Positions 42,264 to 50,929 are shown, counted from the first letter of the stretch. The stretch: 64,000 nucleotides of DNA from Paenibacillus zeirhizosphaerae (GCF_030705605.1 NZ_JAPCKK010000010.1:1-64000), one strand, 5' to 3'. Notes: generated by a model not told the origin, from the letters alone. Numbers and translations: made by a program.

Positions 42264-43298
42264 ATGTTTTCTTTGCAAAAATGGAGCCTTGGAGCGGTAT
42301 GCACCCTGCTCCTGATCCTGACAGCCTGCGGCGGACAGACGCCCGCTTCACAGGGTTCGAACACTGCAGGCAGTACGGATTCAGGAAAGCTGAAAGACGT
42401 GAAGGTGGTTCTCGACTGGACTCCTAATACCAACCACACCGGATTGTATGTAGCCAAAGACCAGGGATATTATGAAGAAGCCGGTCTGAACGTGGAGATT
42501 GTACAGCCCGGAGAAGGCGGTGCAGATCAGATGGTCGCCTCCAATGCCGTTCCGTTCGGCATCAGCTATCAGGAAAGTGTGACCCAGGCTCGTACACAAG
42601 GCGTTCCGCTCGTATCCATTGCGGCCGTGATTCAGCATAATACGTCCGGCTTCGCCGCTCCGGTAGACCGCGGCATCAAGTCACCCAAGGATTTTGAAGG
42701 CAAAAAATACGGCGGCTGGGGCTCCCCGGTCGAGGAGGCTGTCATGAAATCCATCATGGAGCTGGATGGCGGGGATGTCAGCAAGGTAGAAAACATCAAC
42801 ATGGGCGATGCGGATTTCTTCACTGCGGTCAAGCGGGATATCGATTTCGCCTGGATCTTCTACGCATGGACAGGAATTGAAGCCGAGCTGCGCGGAGAGC
42901 AGCTTGATATGCTGTACGTCAAGGATTATTCCCAGAGTCTGGACTATTACACACCAGTCATCGTCACGAACGAACAGACCATGAACAACGACCCTGAGCT
43001 CGTCAAAGCCTTCATGAGCGCAACGGCCAAAGGTTACCAATATGCGATTGACCAGCCGGAGAAGGCTGCGGAGATTTTGTCGAAGGCGGTTCCTGAGCTG
43101 GACAAAGAGCTTGTGCTGGCCAGCCAGAAATGGCTGAGTCCGCGCTATCAGGACGATGCGGCGCAGTGGGGCGTCCAGAAAACGGAGGTATGGAAAAATT
43201 ATTCAGACTGGATGTATGAGCGCAAGCTGCTCGACAAACCCCTGGAGGTTGAGAAAGCCTTCACGAATGATTTCCTGCCGCAGAACGGCGAATCTTAA
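42264..43298 (+). CDS. thiY: HMP/thiamine-precursor-binding lipoprotein (ThiY-like)
   Basis: A 344-residue solute-binding lipoprotein of the NMT1/THI5-like family. Lipobox LTAC (Cys at about 19) after a short signal, then the family opening VKVVLDWTPNTNHTGLYVAKDQGYYEEAGL. The CDLAYIF-like motif region reads DIDFAWIFYAW. ThiY proteins deliver the thiamine pyrimidine or formyl-aminopyrimidine degradation product to ThiXZ. AAGGAGAG precedes the ATG at 42264. It is the first gene after the TPP riboswitch, so expression should rise when thiamine pyrophosphate is low. Confidence 0.92.
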   Translation: MFSLQKWSLGAVCTLLLILTACGGQTPASQGSNTAGSTDSGKLKDVKVVLDWTPNTNHTGLYVAKDQGYYEEAGLNVEIVQPGEGGADQMVASNAVPFGISYQESVTQARTQGVPLVSIAAVIQHNTSGFAAPVDRGIKSPKDFEGKKYGGWGSPVEEAVMKSIMELDGGDVSKVENINMGDADFFTAVKRDIDFAWIFYAWTGIEAELRGEQLDMLYVKDYSQSLDYYTPVIVTNEQTMNNDPELVKAFMSATAKGYQYAIDQPEKAAEILSKAVPELDKELVLASQKWLSPRYQDDAAQWGVQKTEVWKNYSDWMYERKLLDKPLEVEKAFTNDFLPQNGES

Positions 43299-43323
43299 TC
43301 TGATCCCGAAAGGAGACGGTTGT

Positions 43324-43617
43324 ATGGCTAACACATTGTTGAGTATACAAGTGATTCCCAAAACGCTTGGTGGCGAGGACAGCATCCCTTACGTCGACAA
43401 AGCGATTGAGGTGATTCAGCGCTCGGGCGTCAAGCATCAGGTCAATCCGCTGGAGACGACGATGGAGGGCGACCTGGATGAGCTGCTGAATATCGTCAGG
43501 GACATGCACACAGCACTAACCGAGGCTGGCATTCCAAGCGTGATTTCACAGATCAAGATTGCCCACAATCCGAATGGCATCAGCATGGATAAGCTGACCG
43601 AGAAGTACCGTCCATGA
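43324..43617 (+). CDS. Thiamine-binding protein (MTH1187/YkoF type), in thi operon
   Basis: A 97-residue member of the Thiamine_BP family: LLSIQVIPKTLGGEDSIPYV, HQVNPLETTMEGDLDELLNIV, and SQIKIAHNPNGISMDKLTEKY near the end. It is about as long as one YkoF repeat. AAAGGAGA precedes the ATG at 43324. Its stop overlaps the start of thiX by four bases (ATGA), so the two are translationally coupled. Its position between the binding lipoprotein and the permease suggests a cytosolic role in receiving, storing or sensing the imported thiamine-related compound; this is inference. A paralogue lies at 1619-1948. Confidence 0.88.
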   Translation: MANTLLSIQVIPKTLGGEDSIPYVDKAIEVIQRSGVKHQVNPLETTMEGDLDELLNIVRDMHTALTEAGIPSVISQIKIAHNPNGISMDKLTEKYRP

Positions 43618-44390
43618 ATACGAAGGAGAGCATCTATTCCGTGTTCAAAAACGTGTGGCCGCCCGTTGTGGCGGTCCTCTTCTTTTTGGCGGTATGGCAG
43701 GCGGCGGCGGTCTTCCTGCATATTGAGCCATGGATGCTGCCAAGTCCGGCCAACATTGCCGCCGAGGCGGCCGCCCAATCGGCACTGCTGGCGGATCATG
43801 CCTGGACTACGGTCAAGCTCACGCTGAGTGGATTTGCGATCGGGACTACTGTCGGGCTGCTGCTGGCCGTGCTGCTGCACCTGGTCCCTTTCCTGAGGCG
43901 TGCGCTGTATCCGCTGCTGATTCTGAGTCAGAACATTCCAACCATTGCGCTCGGACCACTACTGATGATCTGGTTTGGCTTTGGCCTGCTGCCCAAGCTC
44001 ATGGTGATTACCCTCGTCTGTTTCTTTCCGGTCGTCGTTGCCGCCCTGGACGGGCTGGCACAGACAGACCGGCTGATGATGAACTATATGCAAATGTCTG
44101 GCGCAAGCCAGATGCGCATCTTCCGCAAGCTTGAGCTGCCGCATGCGCTGCCCTCTCTGTTCTCAGGCATGAAAATTGCGGCCACCTACAGCGTAATGGG
44201 GGCGATTGTAGCTGAATGGCTCGGGGCAAGCAAGGGGATCGGCTACTACATGCTGCTGCAAAAATCGGCCTATCGCACGGACCGCGTATTTGCGGCGATT
44301 GCCCTTATTGTTGCGCTCAGCTTGATCATGTTCCTGATCATTGCGCTCGTTGAGAGATGGCTGATCAGATGGCGGCCGGAACAAAAATAA
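43614..44390 (+). CDS. thiX: ABC transporter permease for thiamine precursor (ThiX-like)
   Basis: A 258-residue permease of the SsuC/ThiX (BPD_transp_1) family with about six membrane helices. The EAA loop that contacts the ATPase is visible as MNYMQMSGASQMRIFRKLELPHALPSLFSGMK (about 162-193). It overlaps the thiamine-binding protein gene by four bases and precedes the ATPase by 58 bases. The pair with ThiY and ThiZ indicates uptake of a hydroxymethylpyrimidine-type thiamine precursor. Confidence 0.92.
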   Translation: MNTKESIYSVFKNVWPPVVAVLFFLAVWQAAAVFLHIEPWMLPSPANIAAEAAAQSALLADHAWTTVKLTLSGFAIGTTVGLLLAVLLHLVPFLRRALYPLLILSQNIPTIALGPLLMIWFGFGLLPKLMVITLVCFFPVVVAALDGLAQTDRLMMNYMQMSGASQMRIFRKLELPHALPSLFSGMKIAATYSVMGAIVAEWLGASKGIGYYMLLQKSAYRTDRVFAAIALIVALSLIMFLIIALVERWLIRWRPEQK

Positions 44391-44448
44391 GAGCTTTACA
44401 TTAGCCTTGGCAGTTAGATGCCAGCCCGGAGAAAGGAAGTGTGAAAGG

Positions 44449-45276
44449 ATGAGCTTGAATACCGGAGAAGAAGCGGCCCTAAAGGCCGAGCAGGTGAGCA
44501 TCACTTTCCAGGATCGAAAGAAACGGCTCCCCGTGCTCCAGGACATTTCCCTGGCCGTGGGACAGGGGGAATTCGTCTCGCTGCTTGGCCCTTCCGGCAG
44601 CGGCAAGAGCACACTGTTCCATCTGATCGGTGGACTGCTGACCCCGGCTCAGGGGCGTATTTATATGAACGGCGAGGATGTAACAGGGATGCGTGGGCGG
44701 ATTAGCTACATGCCGCAGCAGCCCGCCCTGTTCCCGTGGCTGACAACGCTGGACAACGTCCTGCTCGGGCAGGAGAATGCACCCGGCTCGGGCACAGGCC
44801 CCCGTCGTGAAGCGCGGACGGAAGCCCGCCACTGGCTGGATGAGGTCGGGCTCGGGAAATTCGCCGACGCCTATCCGCATATGCTGTCCGGGGGAATGCA
44901 GCAGCGTGCCGCCTTCCTGCGGGCTATGCTGAGCCCGCAGGAGCTTATGCTGCTCGACGAGCCGTTCAGCGCCCTGGATGAGCTCACTCGGTCGGATATG
45001 CAGCAATGGCTGCTGCATATGTGGGAGCGCAACCGCCGCTCCGTCCTGTTCATTACCCATAGCATTGAGGAAGCACTATTGCTGTCAGACCGCATCTATG
45101 TGCTGTCCGCAAGGCCTGCTTCAATACTGCAGGTGGTAGACGTGCCTTTTGCAAGACCGAGACGCGAGGAAATCACCACGGACAAGGAGTTTGTGGAATT
45201 GAAACGTGAATTAAGCCGCTGGATGCGGGAGGAAAAAGCGAAGAAAAGTGCCGTTTGGGGCGGTGATTCCGCATGA
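44449..45276 (+). CDS. thiZ: ABC transporter ATPase (ThiZ-like)
   Basis: A 275-residue ATPase. Walker A GPSGSGKST (about 47-55), Q-loop YMPQQPALFPW, signature LSGGMQQRAAF, Walker B LMLLDEPFSALD and H-loop FITHSIEEAL are all present. The sequence is of the SsuB/TauB/ThiZ class. The ATG at 44449 is preceded by GGAAGTG and chosen over 44407, which lacks a signal. Its stop overlaps the start of the TatD-like gene by four bases. Confidence 0.92.
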   Translation: MSLNTGEEAALKAEQVSITFQDRKKRLPVLQDISLAVGQGEFVSLLGPSGSGKSTLFHLIGGLLTPAQGRIYMNGEDVTGMRGRISYMPQQPALFPWLTTLDNVLLGQENAPGSGTGPRREARTEARHWLDEVGLGKFADAYPHMLSGGMQQRAAFLRAMLSPQELMLLDEPFSALDELTRSDMQQWLLHMWERNRRSVLFITHSIEEALLLSDRIYVLSARPASILQVVDVPFARPRREEITTDKEFVELKRELSRWMREEKAKKSAVWGGDSA

Positions 45277-46067
45277 GCCTTCCCCCATTAATCGACGCCC
45301 ATATTCATCTGGACAGCTATTCCGCAGAGGAGCAAGAAGCCCTCTTGTTCACCTTGGCCGGAAGCGGCGTAGAAGCAGTCATTTCCGTCTCCATGAATCT
45401 GCGGTCCTGCGAGGCCAACTTGCGTCTGTCCTCCGAACAGCCTGGAACGATCTTTCCGGCGTTTGGTTATCATCCCGAGCAGCCCCTGCCCGGCGCTGCC
45501 GAGCTGGAGCAGCTTTTCCGCTGGATGGAGCATCATGCGGACCGGATGATCGCGGTGGGGGAAGTCGGACTGCCTTATTACTCCGCCCAGGAAGCCGCAC
45601 TCAAGGGAGCTCCCTTTGACCGGGACGGCTACATTGAGCTTCTGGAACGGTTCATTCTATTCGCCAAGCGGTACGACAAGCCGATCGTGCTGCACGCCGT
45701 ATATGAGGACGCCGACATTGCATGCAGGCTGCTGGAGCGCCATCATGTCACGCGGGCGCATTTCCATTGGTTTAAGGGAAGCCCTGCGACGATAGAGCGA
45801 ATGGCACAAAACGGATACTATATCTCATTCACACCGGACCTGCTGTACGAACCCGACATTCGGGCACTGGCGGAAATCTACCCTTTGTCTCAAGTGATGG
45901 CCGAAACGGACGGACCTTGGCCCTTCGAAGGCCGCTTTGCCGAGCAGACGACCCATCCGCGCATGACGTCCGATGTCATCCAGGCCTACTGCAGTATTCA
46001 TGGCATGACGGGAACGGAAGGCAGACAGCTCTTCCGTGACAATACACGGCGCTTTTACAAGCTGTAA
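45273..46067 (+). CDS. TatD family metal-dependent hydrolase in thi operon
   Basis: A 264-residue TIM-barrel hydrolase. Metal-ligand motifs: DAHIHLD (N-terminal), AVGEVGL, IVLHAVYEDA, HFHWFKGS and AETDGPWP. TatD proteins are known as DNases or D-amino-acyl hydrolases, but this divergent member is coupled to thiZ through an ATGA overlap and controlled by the TPP riboswitch. I infer a thiamine-salvage hydrolase, for instance acting on an imported amide such as formyl-aminopyrimidine, analogous in position to YlmB although from another family. The operon ends here, converging on the peptide island. Confidence 0.82.
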   Translation: MSLPPLIDAHIHLDSYSAEEQEALLFTLAGSGVEAVISVSMNLRSCEANLRLSSEQPGTIFPAFGYHPEQPLPGAAELEQLFRWMEHHADRMIAVGEVGLPYYSAQEAALKGAPFDRDGYIELLERFILFAKRYDKPIVLHAVYEDADIACRLLERHHVTRAHFHWFKGSPATIERMAQNGYYISFTPDLLYEPDIRALAEIYPLSQVMAETDGPWPFEGRFAEQTTHPRMTSDVIQAYCSIHGMTGTEGRQLFRDNTRRFYKL

Positions 46068-46101
46068 TTTGATGGCCAAGTTGTACCCGCTTTTACTCAG
46101 C

Positions 46102-47361
46102 TCAACCTGCAGCGATCTCTCCTTCCGGCGAACTCGTAGGGTTGGATGCGGCAGCGGCGCTTACCAGCCTGTCATACTGCTCCGACAGCTCGGAGAAGAG
46201 CTGTTCGCCGAAGGCGGTCCAGCGGGCATGCTGGCTCAGAATGTCCAGTGCCTGCCCGATCTGGGCCAGCACCCGCTGCCTTCTGCTCGAGATGTCGGCA
46301 TGCGGGACGGCGGCTTCAACAAGCTCATACCACAGCCCGATACGCACGAACACAAAAAGGCCGTGCAAAACTCCCTTGAGCGGCCGTAAATCCTCCCGCC
46401 AAGGTGAAGGGTACCGCTCATCCGGGCCGTTCAGCAGCAAATCATCCAATTCAAACAACTGGTCCAGCCGGGCATGGCCGAATTCATGGATCAGATTCTC
46501 GGTCGTCCACATCAGATCGCTGCGGTGAGACATGAAAATAGCTCCCTGGAACAAGTTGTGGGTAAGTGCCCCGATCTCCTGGGTATCCAGAAGATACACC
46601 GTCCGCACATGCGCAGACGCCTCCCGGTACATCTGCGGCCAGACCGTCTTGATCAGATCCATCGCCTTCTCGTAATACCATATATCCGCCAGTGGCACGG
46701 AACGGATTGCCGGAAACGACGGCTTCTCCTTGCCGTAGGATTGTATGATCTCCGGCAGCTCCCGCTCCAGAAAGACTTCAACGAGCGGATCGGAGCCCCC
46801 GAATTGAATACCGCCATGCTCGTAGAAGCCAAGCCGCCTAAGGATAGAAGCATCGGTCTTCTTTTCACCGGTCAGCTCGGAGAATCCGACCTCACACCGC
46901 CGTTCTCCTGCGGCTATCCATACCGTGTCGCCTGTCTTGGCGAATGTGACCCGCATATGCTTGGCCTCCACGCCGAGATCCACGGCTGTAGCGCAGCCGG
47001 GAAAATACACGACGCCCTCCGCATCGGTCCGCAGCACCGCTGCATCCGGCCCATCCTCATGCCTCCATAAAGGGATGAGGACCAGACGCGCAAACTCCTC
47101 CAGCAACCGCTCACTGACTGGCTTCTCAGGAATCCCCCCTTGAAAGGCAGGAAATAACCGGGTATCCATCCAGTTCACCAGTACGGGATGCAAAAGCATA
47201 CGGTAATGCTCCTCGCGCAGCATGCTGTCCCAGCGCAGCAGGCCCGCATCCTGTTCCGCACAAGCCTGCAGATGATGCTTCAGCTTTTCCATCCGCCGCT
47301 TCACCATCAGGGTGTACACGAAATCGTTCTTCATTTCGGACGGCTGTACAAACTTAAACAT
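46102..47361 (-). CDS. HExxH protein, 2-oxoglutarate-type peptide beta-hydroxylase family
   Basis: A 419-residue protein without signal peptide. HEFGH lies in ENLIHEFGHARLDQLFEL (about residue 305), followed by a helical C-terminal part. This is the motif of the HEXXH RiPP-modification family annotated as aKG-HExxH-type peptide beta-hydroxylases, in which the motif binds iron rather than a protease zinc. Context supports this: it is the last gene of an operon with a radical SAM RiPP maturase and a precursor. The ATG at 47361 is one base after the MFS stop, and AAGGAGG lies within the end of the MFS gene; the longer frame from 47424 is rejected. A zinc protease remains the alternative. Confidence 0.75.
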   Translation of the reverse strand: MFKFVQPSEMKNDFVYTLMVKRRMEKLKHHLQACAEQDAGLLRWDSMLREEHYRMLLHPVLVNWMDTRLFPAFQGGIPEKPVSERLLEEFARLVLIPLWRHEDGPDAAVLRTDAEGVVYFPGCATAVDLGVEAKHMRVTFAKTGDTVWIAAGERRCEVGFSELTGEKKTDASILRRLGFYEHGGIQFGGSDPLVEVFLERELPEIIQSYGKEKPSFPAIRSVPLADIWYYEKAMDLIKTVWPQMYREASAHVRTVYLLDTQEIGALTHNLFQGAIFMSHRSDLMWTTENLIHEFGHARLDQLFELDDLLLNGPDERYPSPWREDLRPLKGVLHGLFVFVRIGLWYELVEAAVPHADISSRRQRVLAQIGQALDILSQHARWTAFGEQLFSELSEQYDRLVSAAAASNPTSSPEGEIAAG

Positions 47362-47362
47362 G

Positions 47363-48667
47363 CTACATAACCTCCTTGGTTGCGGCCCCTGCTTCCGCAG
47401 CAGCCGGATGATGCACCGACGCATCCGAATCCTTGCGTATGGCCGGGTTCATGACCAACAGCACGATAACCATAATCCCGAAGATCCCCATAACACCGAA
47501 AAAGCTGCGCACAGGAATCCACGACAGCAGCATGCCCGTAAGCATCATCGCGAGCGGACGTGAGCCCTCTGTCATGACTCTCATCATGCCGGCCGCGCGA
47601 CCCAGTACAGGACGAGGCACCTTAAGCATAAACAGCGTCTGCAGCGTCACATTGGCCAGCGGGCTGCCCAGGCCGGCCGCGAACACAAACAACGCTTCCC
47701 ATACCAGCCCCCGAATCCAGAACAGCATACCGAGACCGGCCATCAGCAGGCCGAGGCCGGTGGACATGGTAACGATATAAGGCCACCTTCTCACGAATCC
47801 CGTTACGAGCGCGCCTGCGGCAATACCGATAAAGAAGGAAATTTCCAGCACTGCGAGCTCGGAAGCGTTACCGACCATAAGCGGAAACAACAGCGCGGTA
47901 GGCGAGAGCATAAAGTTGATCAGCATAATGTATATGATCAGATTCCGCAGCAGAGGCTGCGTCATAATCGTGTCCAGCCCTTCCTTGAAATCAGCGGCCA
48001 GACTGGCAAAATTCATGCTCGCTTCCCTCCGCTCCGTCATGCGAGCGTCCCGTACCAGCATCAGCAGCAGACAGGATATAAAAAACGTGGCCGCGTTAAA
48101 ACCAAAGGCATAGACCGTTCCAATGGTTAAAAGCCATGCCCCGAGAGCAGGAGCCGTCAGCCCTACCACAGTCTGTACCAGTTGGGCCACGCTTTGGGCC
48201 TGGAACATATAGGGCTCGGGCACGATATTCCGGACGGTTACCGCTCTGGCCGGTCCAAAGAATGCCGTGAAGGACGACAGCAGCAGCGCGGCCGCGATGA
48301 GCTGATAGGGCAGCAGTACACCGGTGATCCACAGCAAGATCACCATTGCGATAATAATCCCGCGTATAATGTCACAGCAGATCAATATTTTCCGCTTGCT
48401 GCTACGGTCCACAATGACACCGGCAAACATACCCAGTACAATGAGCGGCAGCGTCTCAGCAACGAGAAGCGCCGACATCCACAAGGCACTTCCCGTGAGG
48501 AGCTTCATCAGCCAGATCAGCGCAATCGCATAGACGCCGTCCCCGATCACTGATATCGTCTGAGACATCAGCAGCAGCCGATAATTACGGATGGCAAATA
48601 ACGCTCTGTAGGAGGCTCTGTTTCCGGTATCAGGTGCATTTTCCTGCCGAGATTCCTGGGAATTCAT
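47363..48667 (-). CDS. MFS exporter of the peptide island
   Basis: A 434-residue, 12-helix MFS protein of the MFS_3/enterobactin-exporter-like group: RNYRLLLMSQTISVIGDGVYAIALIWL at the N-terminus, GMFAGVIVDRSSKRKILICCD as motif A, and FFGPARAVTVRNIVP. It lies between the winged-helix regulator and the HExxH gene with minimal spacing, so export of the finished peptide, possibly with self-protection, is the natural inference. Ribosome-binding site AAGGAGGA. No ABC exporter with a peptidase domain is present, unlike many RiPP clusters. Confidence 0.88.
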   Translation of the reverse strand: MNSQESRQENAPDTGNRASYRALFAIRNYRLLLMSQTISVIGDGVYAIALIWLMKLLTGSALWMSALLVAETLPLIVLGMFAGVIVDRSSKRKILICCDIIRGIIIAMVILLWITGVLLPYQLIAAALLLSSFTAFFGPARAVTVRNIVPEPYMFQAQSVAQLVQTVVGLTAPALGAWLLTIGTVYAFGFNAATFFISCLLLMLVRDARMTERREASMNFASLAADFKEGLDTIMTQPLLRNLIIYIMLINFMLSPTALLFPLMVGNASELAVLEISFFIGIAAGALVTGFVRRWPYIVTMSTGLGLLMAGLGMLFWIRGLVWEALFVFAAGLGSPLANVTLQTLFMLKVPRPVLGRAAGMMRVMTEGSRPLAMMLTGMLLSWIPVRSFFGVMGIFGIMVIVLLVMNPAIRKDSDASVHHPAAAEAGAATKEVM

Positions 48668-48685
48668 CCCCGTCCTCCTTCCGAT

Positions 48686-49246
48686 TCAATTACTAGGGGC
48701 TGGTCCCCGAAAAAGGGATACGGCAAGCGTATGCCACTCACAATCCGGATCACTTGACACCAGATTTTCATCGTCAAACTCCTGCTGAAGCTCTTTAAGC
48801 CTGGTCATGTATTCATCTATTCGGGAGACAGGCACCTTCGCATGCACCATGCCCATATGAAAGAGATCTCCCCGGTTCATATTCGTGAGCAGCGCCGTCT
48901 TAACGACCCCTAAAATGTACATTGCGGCAGATAACCGCTGCGAATCGCTGTAGCTGCTGCCAACCAGCAGATGAAACGTATCCGCCTTGGAGGAATAACA
49001 TTTCTCGACAATCCCGCCGCTGACCTTCTCCGAATGCAGAGTGATGAATTCCTGCTTAAGCATGCTGTCGAGAATATAATTCATTTTGGCCCTCGAACAG
49101 CCGAGCCTATCGGCCAGCTCTCCCGCGGTGGACGGCTTATCCATAATGCTCAGGAACACTTCCAGCCCTCTGTCTTTAATGAGCCGCTCCAGTAGCTCCG
49201 GCTTTCCCTGTACTTCACTGCCGCTGCCGTATTGCGATGACGTCAT
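48686..49246 (-). CDS. ArsR-like winged-helix regulator of the peptide island
   Basis: A 186-residue protein. The N-terminal half is a winged helix (about 15-75: LLERLIKDRGLEVFLSIMDKPSTAGELADRLGCSRAKMNYILDSMLKQEFITL). The C-terminal half is helical and contains FHMGMVHAKVPVSRIDEYMTRLKELQQEF, reminiscent of the C-terminal domain of effector-controlled ArsR/HTH_20 proteins. AAGGAGG lies directly after the M16 stop and before the ATG. It is embedded in the operon, with no own promoter seen, so it may set the level of the whole island or respond to the product. Ligand unknown. Confidence 0.8.
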   Translation of the reverse strand: MTSSQYGSGSEVQGKPELLERLIKDRGLEVFLSIMDKPSTAGELADRLGCSRAKMNYILDSMLKQEFITLHSEKVSGGIVEKCYSSKADTFHLLVGSSYSDSQRLSAAMYILGVVKTALLTNMNRGDLFHMGMVHAKVPVSRIDEYMTRLKELQQEFDDENLVSSDPDCEWHTLAVSLFRGPAPSN

Positions 49247-49258
49247 GCTTCATCCTCC

Positions 49259-50509
49259 TTACAGTAAAATGGCAAGCTCCTCGGAGCCTACACCAAGGGC
49301 CGAAAGAGCCATACGGTCCTGAGTGAACAGCTCGCAAGCGAACGACTGCAGCTCTTCGGCGGTCAGGCGCTCGATTTCGACCCGCTCCAGGTCTACGAAG
49401 AAGTCCCTGTTCAGGAGCGCATAACGGCCTGTGATCTGCAGCAGCTTGGCATCATTACCGGGAACCTGCATCAGACTTGTTATTCTGGCAGCCTTTACCC
49501 GCTGTAGCTCTTCCTCTCCAATGGCCTCCGTCTTCAACTCCTCCAGAACAGACAGGACCGCCTCGTACACCTCCTTGATCTGGTCCCGGCGGCAGTTCAC
49601 CTGAATGCTTAAATATCCACTCAGGGCATAGCTCTGCGAATAAGAAAAGACCAGATAGGCAAGCTCCCGCTTCTCTCTGAGCTCCACATGCAAGCGTGAT
49701 TTCAGGCCGGTGCCCAGAATGACGGATAGAAGATTCATCAACTGTCTCTCCTGGGAGTGAAAGGACGCGCCTACAAAGGAAATGTTCAAATCCACCCTCG
49801 GAGTGGCGGTAGACAAACCCAGAATACTCGGCTCGATTTCAATGACGACGTCCTTTTGTTTGCCCTGGTATTTCCAATCGTGGAAGTGACGGTCGATCTG
49901 GCCAATGACTTCTTCAGGTTCAACATTGCCTTGGACAATCATCTGCGTATTGTTCGGAATGTAATAATGGTGAAGCCTCTCTTCAATCTGCTCCCGGTTG
50001 AAGCCAAGAATATTGTTCCGGTTCCCGATCACAAATTGCCCCAGTGAACGGTTGCCCCAAAGGGCTTGCTCCACCAGCTCCTCCCGGATACGTCCAGAGG
50101 AGAAGTAGGTCTCCGCTTCATGAAGAATAATATTGCGTTCATGCTCCAAGCTCTCCATACTTACGTTGTTGTTCATGACAATGGCACCCAGGCACTCGAT
50201 CATCATCGGAAGGTACTCCCGCTGCGCGGACAGCGTACACCGTGTCATCTCCTTGCCCGTAAACGCCTCATAGAGAGCGCCTCGATCCATCAATTCGCCC
50301 AGCAGCCTGCGGGCATAGCTATTCATATTCGTGTAATTAAAGGAAACATGCTCAATAAAATGGGAAATGCCGTTCACGTGATTCTCTTCGTTCTTCACAC
50401 CGTGATTGATAAAAACGCCGATATTGAGCGTTCTCGCATGGGGTATTTTACGTATGGTTACCTGCAGACAATTTTCAAAAACGGCCTTGGTCACCAGCTC
50501 AGAGAACAT
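49259..50509 (-). CDS. M16 family peptidase, candidate leader protease
   Basis: A 416-residue single-chain insulinase-type metallopeptidase. The zinc motif HxxEH is intact as HFIEH (about 50-54, in NGISHFIEHVSF), and the downstream glutamate lies in HERNIILHEAETY about 75 residues later. The C-terminal half-domain carries the M16 R/Y region (HVELREKRELAYLVFSYS). It could cut the leader from the modified peptide, as M16 proteins do in other RiPP pathways such as subtilosin. M16 proteins there often act in pairs; only one is present here. It follows the precursor gene after a hairpin. Confidence 0.87.
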   Translation of the reverse strand: MFSELVTKAVFENCLQVTIRKIPHARTLNIGVFINHGVKNEENHVNGISHFIEHVSFNYTNMNSYARRLLGELMDRGALYEAFTGKEMTRCTLSAQREYLPMMIECLGAIVMNNNVSMESLEHERNIILHEAETYFSSGRIREELVEQALWGNRSLGQFVIGNRNNILGFNREQIEERLHHYYIPNNTQMIVQGNVEPEEVIGQIDRHFHDWKYQGKQKDVVIEIEPSILGLSTATPRVDLNISFVGASFHSQERQLMNLLSVILGTGLKSRLHVELREKRELAYLVFSYSQSYALSGYLSIQVNCRRDQIKEVYEAVLSVLEELKTEAIGEEELQRVKAARITSLMQVPGNDAKLLQITGRYALLNRDFFVDLERVEIERLTAEELQSFACELFTQDRMALSALGVGSEELAILL

Positions 50510-50561
50510 TCTTATAATCTACTCCCTTCCCCGGATGGGTCTCGCACGGACCCTGTACCGC

Positions 50562-50624
50562 AAAAAGCAGCAGAGCCGCTGCCATAAAAGAGCGGCTCCC
50601 GCTTCCCGCTTATTTCAGGCTGCT
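50562..50624 (-). terminator. Leaky terminator/attenuator after precursor gene
   Basis: On the minus strand GAGCCGCT and AGCGGCTC (50598-50591 with 50580-50573) form an inner stem. AGCAGC right after the precursor stop pairs with GCTGCT before TTTTT to extend it. It would let most transcripts end after the precursor gene while some continue into the processing genes. Confidence 0.65.
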
Positions 50625-50626
50625 GG

Positions 50627-50809
50627 CTAGAAGGACACGCTCACCGATACTTTGACGGCTTCCTGGATTCCCTGCTCGCCAATCTTGTTCTCCTCGGCGG
50701 ATCCCAGCAATGCTTCGGACAGCGCCGAATCACTGATGACAACCTCCCCCTGACTATTTACCGTAAATGCCTCCGGGCTGAGCGTTAACTGTTTTTTCTC
50801 TTGTGCCAT
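50627..50809 (-). CDS. Candidate RiPP precursor peptide, 60 aa
   Basis: Not a family I recognise. A leader-like part (about 1-45: MAQEKKQLTLSPEAF, VNSQGEVVISDSALSEALL) is acidic and helix-forming and resembles precursors with a short conserved recognition strand. It is followed by IGEQGIQEAV and a tail KVSVSVSF in which Val alternates with Ser, ending in Phe. There are no Cys residues, so lanthionine or sactionine bridges are excluded. AAAGGAGA precedes the ATG. It lies directly after the radical SAM gene and before a hairpin and the M16 gene. I infer that the V/S tail is the core modified by the radical SAM and HExxH enzymes. Confidence 0.75.
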   Translation of the reverse strand: MAQEKKQLTLSPEAFTVNSQGEVVISDSALSEALLGSAEENKIGEQGIQEAVKVSVSVSF

Positions 50810-50929
50810 TCCAATCTCTCCTTTTTGGATAAAAGTGTAATAAAATGACCGACAGAGCTACCGACCAACGTTCATACCCGTTTTTTTGACCTCACCTCCC
50901 CAAAAGATCATCCTCTAATGCTCAGCGTC

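Noticed and set aside
47362..47424. Longer start of the HExxH protein at 47424
   Set aside because: It would overlap the exporter gene and has no ribosome-binding site; AAGGAGG is placed for the ATG at 47361.
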